5,367 bases of DNA from an uncultured Spirochaetia bacterium (GTDB lineage: Bacteria; Spirochaetota; UBA4802; JAGODF01), in the NCBI GenBank assembly GCA_937967705.1, contig CALCJG010000088.1, positions 1 to 5,367 on the forward strand, in the 5' to 3' direction. The position numbers were made by a program, and so were the translations under genes. Of the stretch, positions 4,553 through 5,367 are shown in pieces; positions within the stretch are counted from its first letter, which is position 1; each line of letters opens with the position of its first letter. Under the pieces are notes generated by a model. That model worked only from the letters and a program-made list of their open reading frames with translations, searched no databases and was not told where the DNA came from.

Positions 4553-5367
4553 ATGAGGAAGAAAGTGCTATGGGCCGCTGTTTCCATCTTCATCGTCTAC
4601 GCCGGTTTCATTTTCATCGTGCAGGGATGCGCTCCGGACAGGGCGGATCTGGTGAAGGTTGCCGGTATTCCCGACAACGAATATGATCCCGAGGTGTGGG
4701 GGAAGGTCTATCCCCTGGAATACGAATCCTGGCTCAAGACGAAGGAACCCCGCCCGTTGAACCGGAGCCGCTACAAGAAGGGCTGGGACACGGATAAAGT
4801 CATATGGGACAAGCTGTCGGAGTATCCCTTCATGGCGCTCCTCTTCAAGGGATGGGGGTTCGGTATAGAGTATAACGAGCCGAGGGGACACTATTTCATG
4901 CGAATTGATCAGGATGAGATCGATCAGTCCCGCACCAAGGCGGGGGGTGTTTGTCTCAACTGTAAAACTCCCTATATGGACTCCCTGGTGGAAAAGCATG
5001 GGCGAGAATTTTACAAAATGGCATGGGGCGAGGCTATAGCAAAGATACCGGCCAGGCATAAAAATCTGGGGGCTACCTGTATCGACTGCCATGACAACCG
5101 CACCATGGATCTGAAAACGAACCGTAAAGCCTTTGCGGCTGGCCTGGCCAAGCTGGGACGGAAAGACTTTACCCGGCAGGAGAAGCGTATTCTGATCTGT
5201 GCCCAGTGCCATTGTACGTACAACGTTCCCAAGGGGAAAAACATGGAATCCCTGGGCCTGGAGCATCCCTGGGACAAGAGCCGCTGGGGGGACATATCCA
5301 TCGAGAACATCATTGCCCGCATAAAACCGGACCCTGCCTTCGGGGAATGGAAGCAGCTGGTCACGGG
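4553..5367 (+). CDS. nrfA: NrfA, cytochrome c nitrite reductase (ammonia-forming); 3' end outside window
   Basis: The first 271 or so residues of the pentahaem enzyme that reduces nitrite to ammonium by six electrons. Full-length NrfA is about 480-520 residues, so haems 4 and 5 lie downstream. Numbering from ATG 4553, the N-terminus MRKK plus a hydrophobic stretch (5-24) is a signal peptide or anchor. The active-site haem has the diagnostic Lys-ligated motif CLNCK (134-138), haem 2 is CIDCH (176-180) and haem 3 is CAQCH (216-220). The likely catalytic Arg is in the SRTKAGG segment before haem 1 (Arg127), and Tyr223 fits the catalytic tyrosine after haem 3. The usual VEYYF after haem 3 is replaced by CTYNV, so the E. 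coli calcium-ligand Glu215 position is Thr222. Cys26 in VQGCAP is a poor lipobox candidate. It follows nrfH by 20 bases and forms the NrfHA complex. Confidence 0.95.
   Translation, partial: MRKKVLWAAVSIFIVYAGFIFIVQGCAPDRADLVKVAGIPDNEYDPEVWGKVYPLEYESWLKTKEPRPLNRSRYKKGWDTDKVIWDKLSEYPFMALLFKGWGFGIEYNEPRGHYFMRIDQDEIDQSRTKAGGVCLNCKTPYMDSLVEKHGREFYKMAWGEAIAKIPARHKNLGATCIDCHDNRTMDLKTNRKAFAAGLAKLGRKDFTRQEKRILICAQCHCTYNVPKGKNMESLGLEHPWDKSRWGDISIENIIARIKPDPAFGEWKQLVT

Noticed and set aside
4568..5266. Reverse-strand open frame of 232 codons opposite nrfA
   Set aside because: The opposite strand carries unmistakable NrfA haem motifs, so this frame is a shadow.

Overview
The window holds eight genes, all on the + strand and tightly packed, that look like a nitrogen-oxide locus of an anaerobic or facultative bacterium. 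The most recognisable genes deal with nitrite, NO or hydroxylamine: the 3' end of a hybrid cluster protein (hcp), a YgbA-type 'nitrous oxide-stimulated promoter' family protein, and nrfH-nrfA, the membrane quinol dehydrogenase and pentahaem nitrite reductase that make ammonium from nitrite. The nrfHA arrangement (rather than enterobacterial nrfABCD), the GC-rich third codon positions and the strong Shine-Dalgarno sites suggest a deltaproteobacterial-type (Desulfobacterota or Geobacter-like) organism. This taxonomic reading is an inference from gene style and not a measured placement.

Layout. Bases 1-425 are the C-terminal 140 or so residues of Hcp, followed by a 10-bp perfect hairpin (461-491) that is a probable terminator. 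Bases 539-904 encode the Cys-rich YgbA-family protein. A good sigma70-type promoter (913-941) with an overlapping palindromic operator candidate (943-973) precedes a MarR-family regulator (1014-1619) that carries an unusual four-cysteine C-terminal tail. A second promoter candidate (1689-1717) precedes a compact run of five genes: a small cupin (1747-2079), a class I glutamine amidotransferase-like protein (2084-2785), a type II NADH dehydrogenase (2775-4076, overlapping the previous gene by 11 bases), nrfH (4098-4532) and nrfA (4553 to beyond the window end).

How the genes may work together. NDH-2 would pass electrons from NADH to the quinone pool without pumping protons. NrfH would oxidise the quinol and hand electrons to NrfA, which reduces nitrite (and NO or hydroxylamine) to ammonium outside the cytoplasmic membrane. 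Hcp and the YgbA-like protein would deal with NO or hydroxylamine in the cytoplasm. The MarR protein probably controls its own promoter, and its cysteine tail makes it a candidate redox, metal or NO sensor for the locus. The cupin and the amidotransferase have no assigned substrate; their place in the nrf transcript is the main clue. There is no gene-free stretch longer than 130 bases, and I saw no tRNA, rRNA, CRISPR or mobile element.
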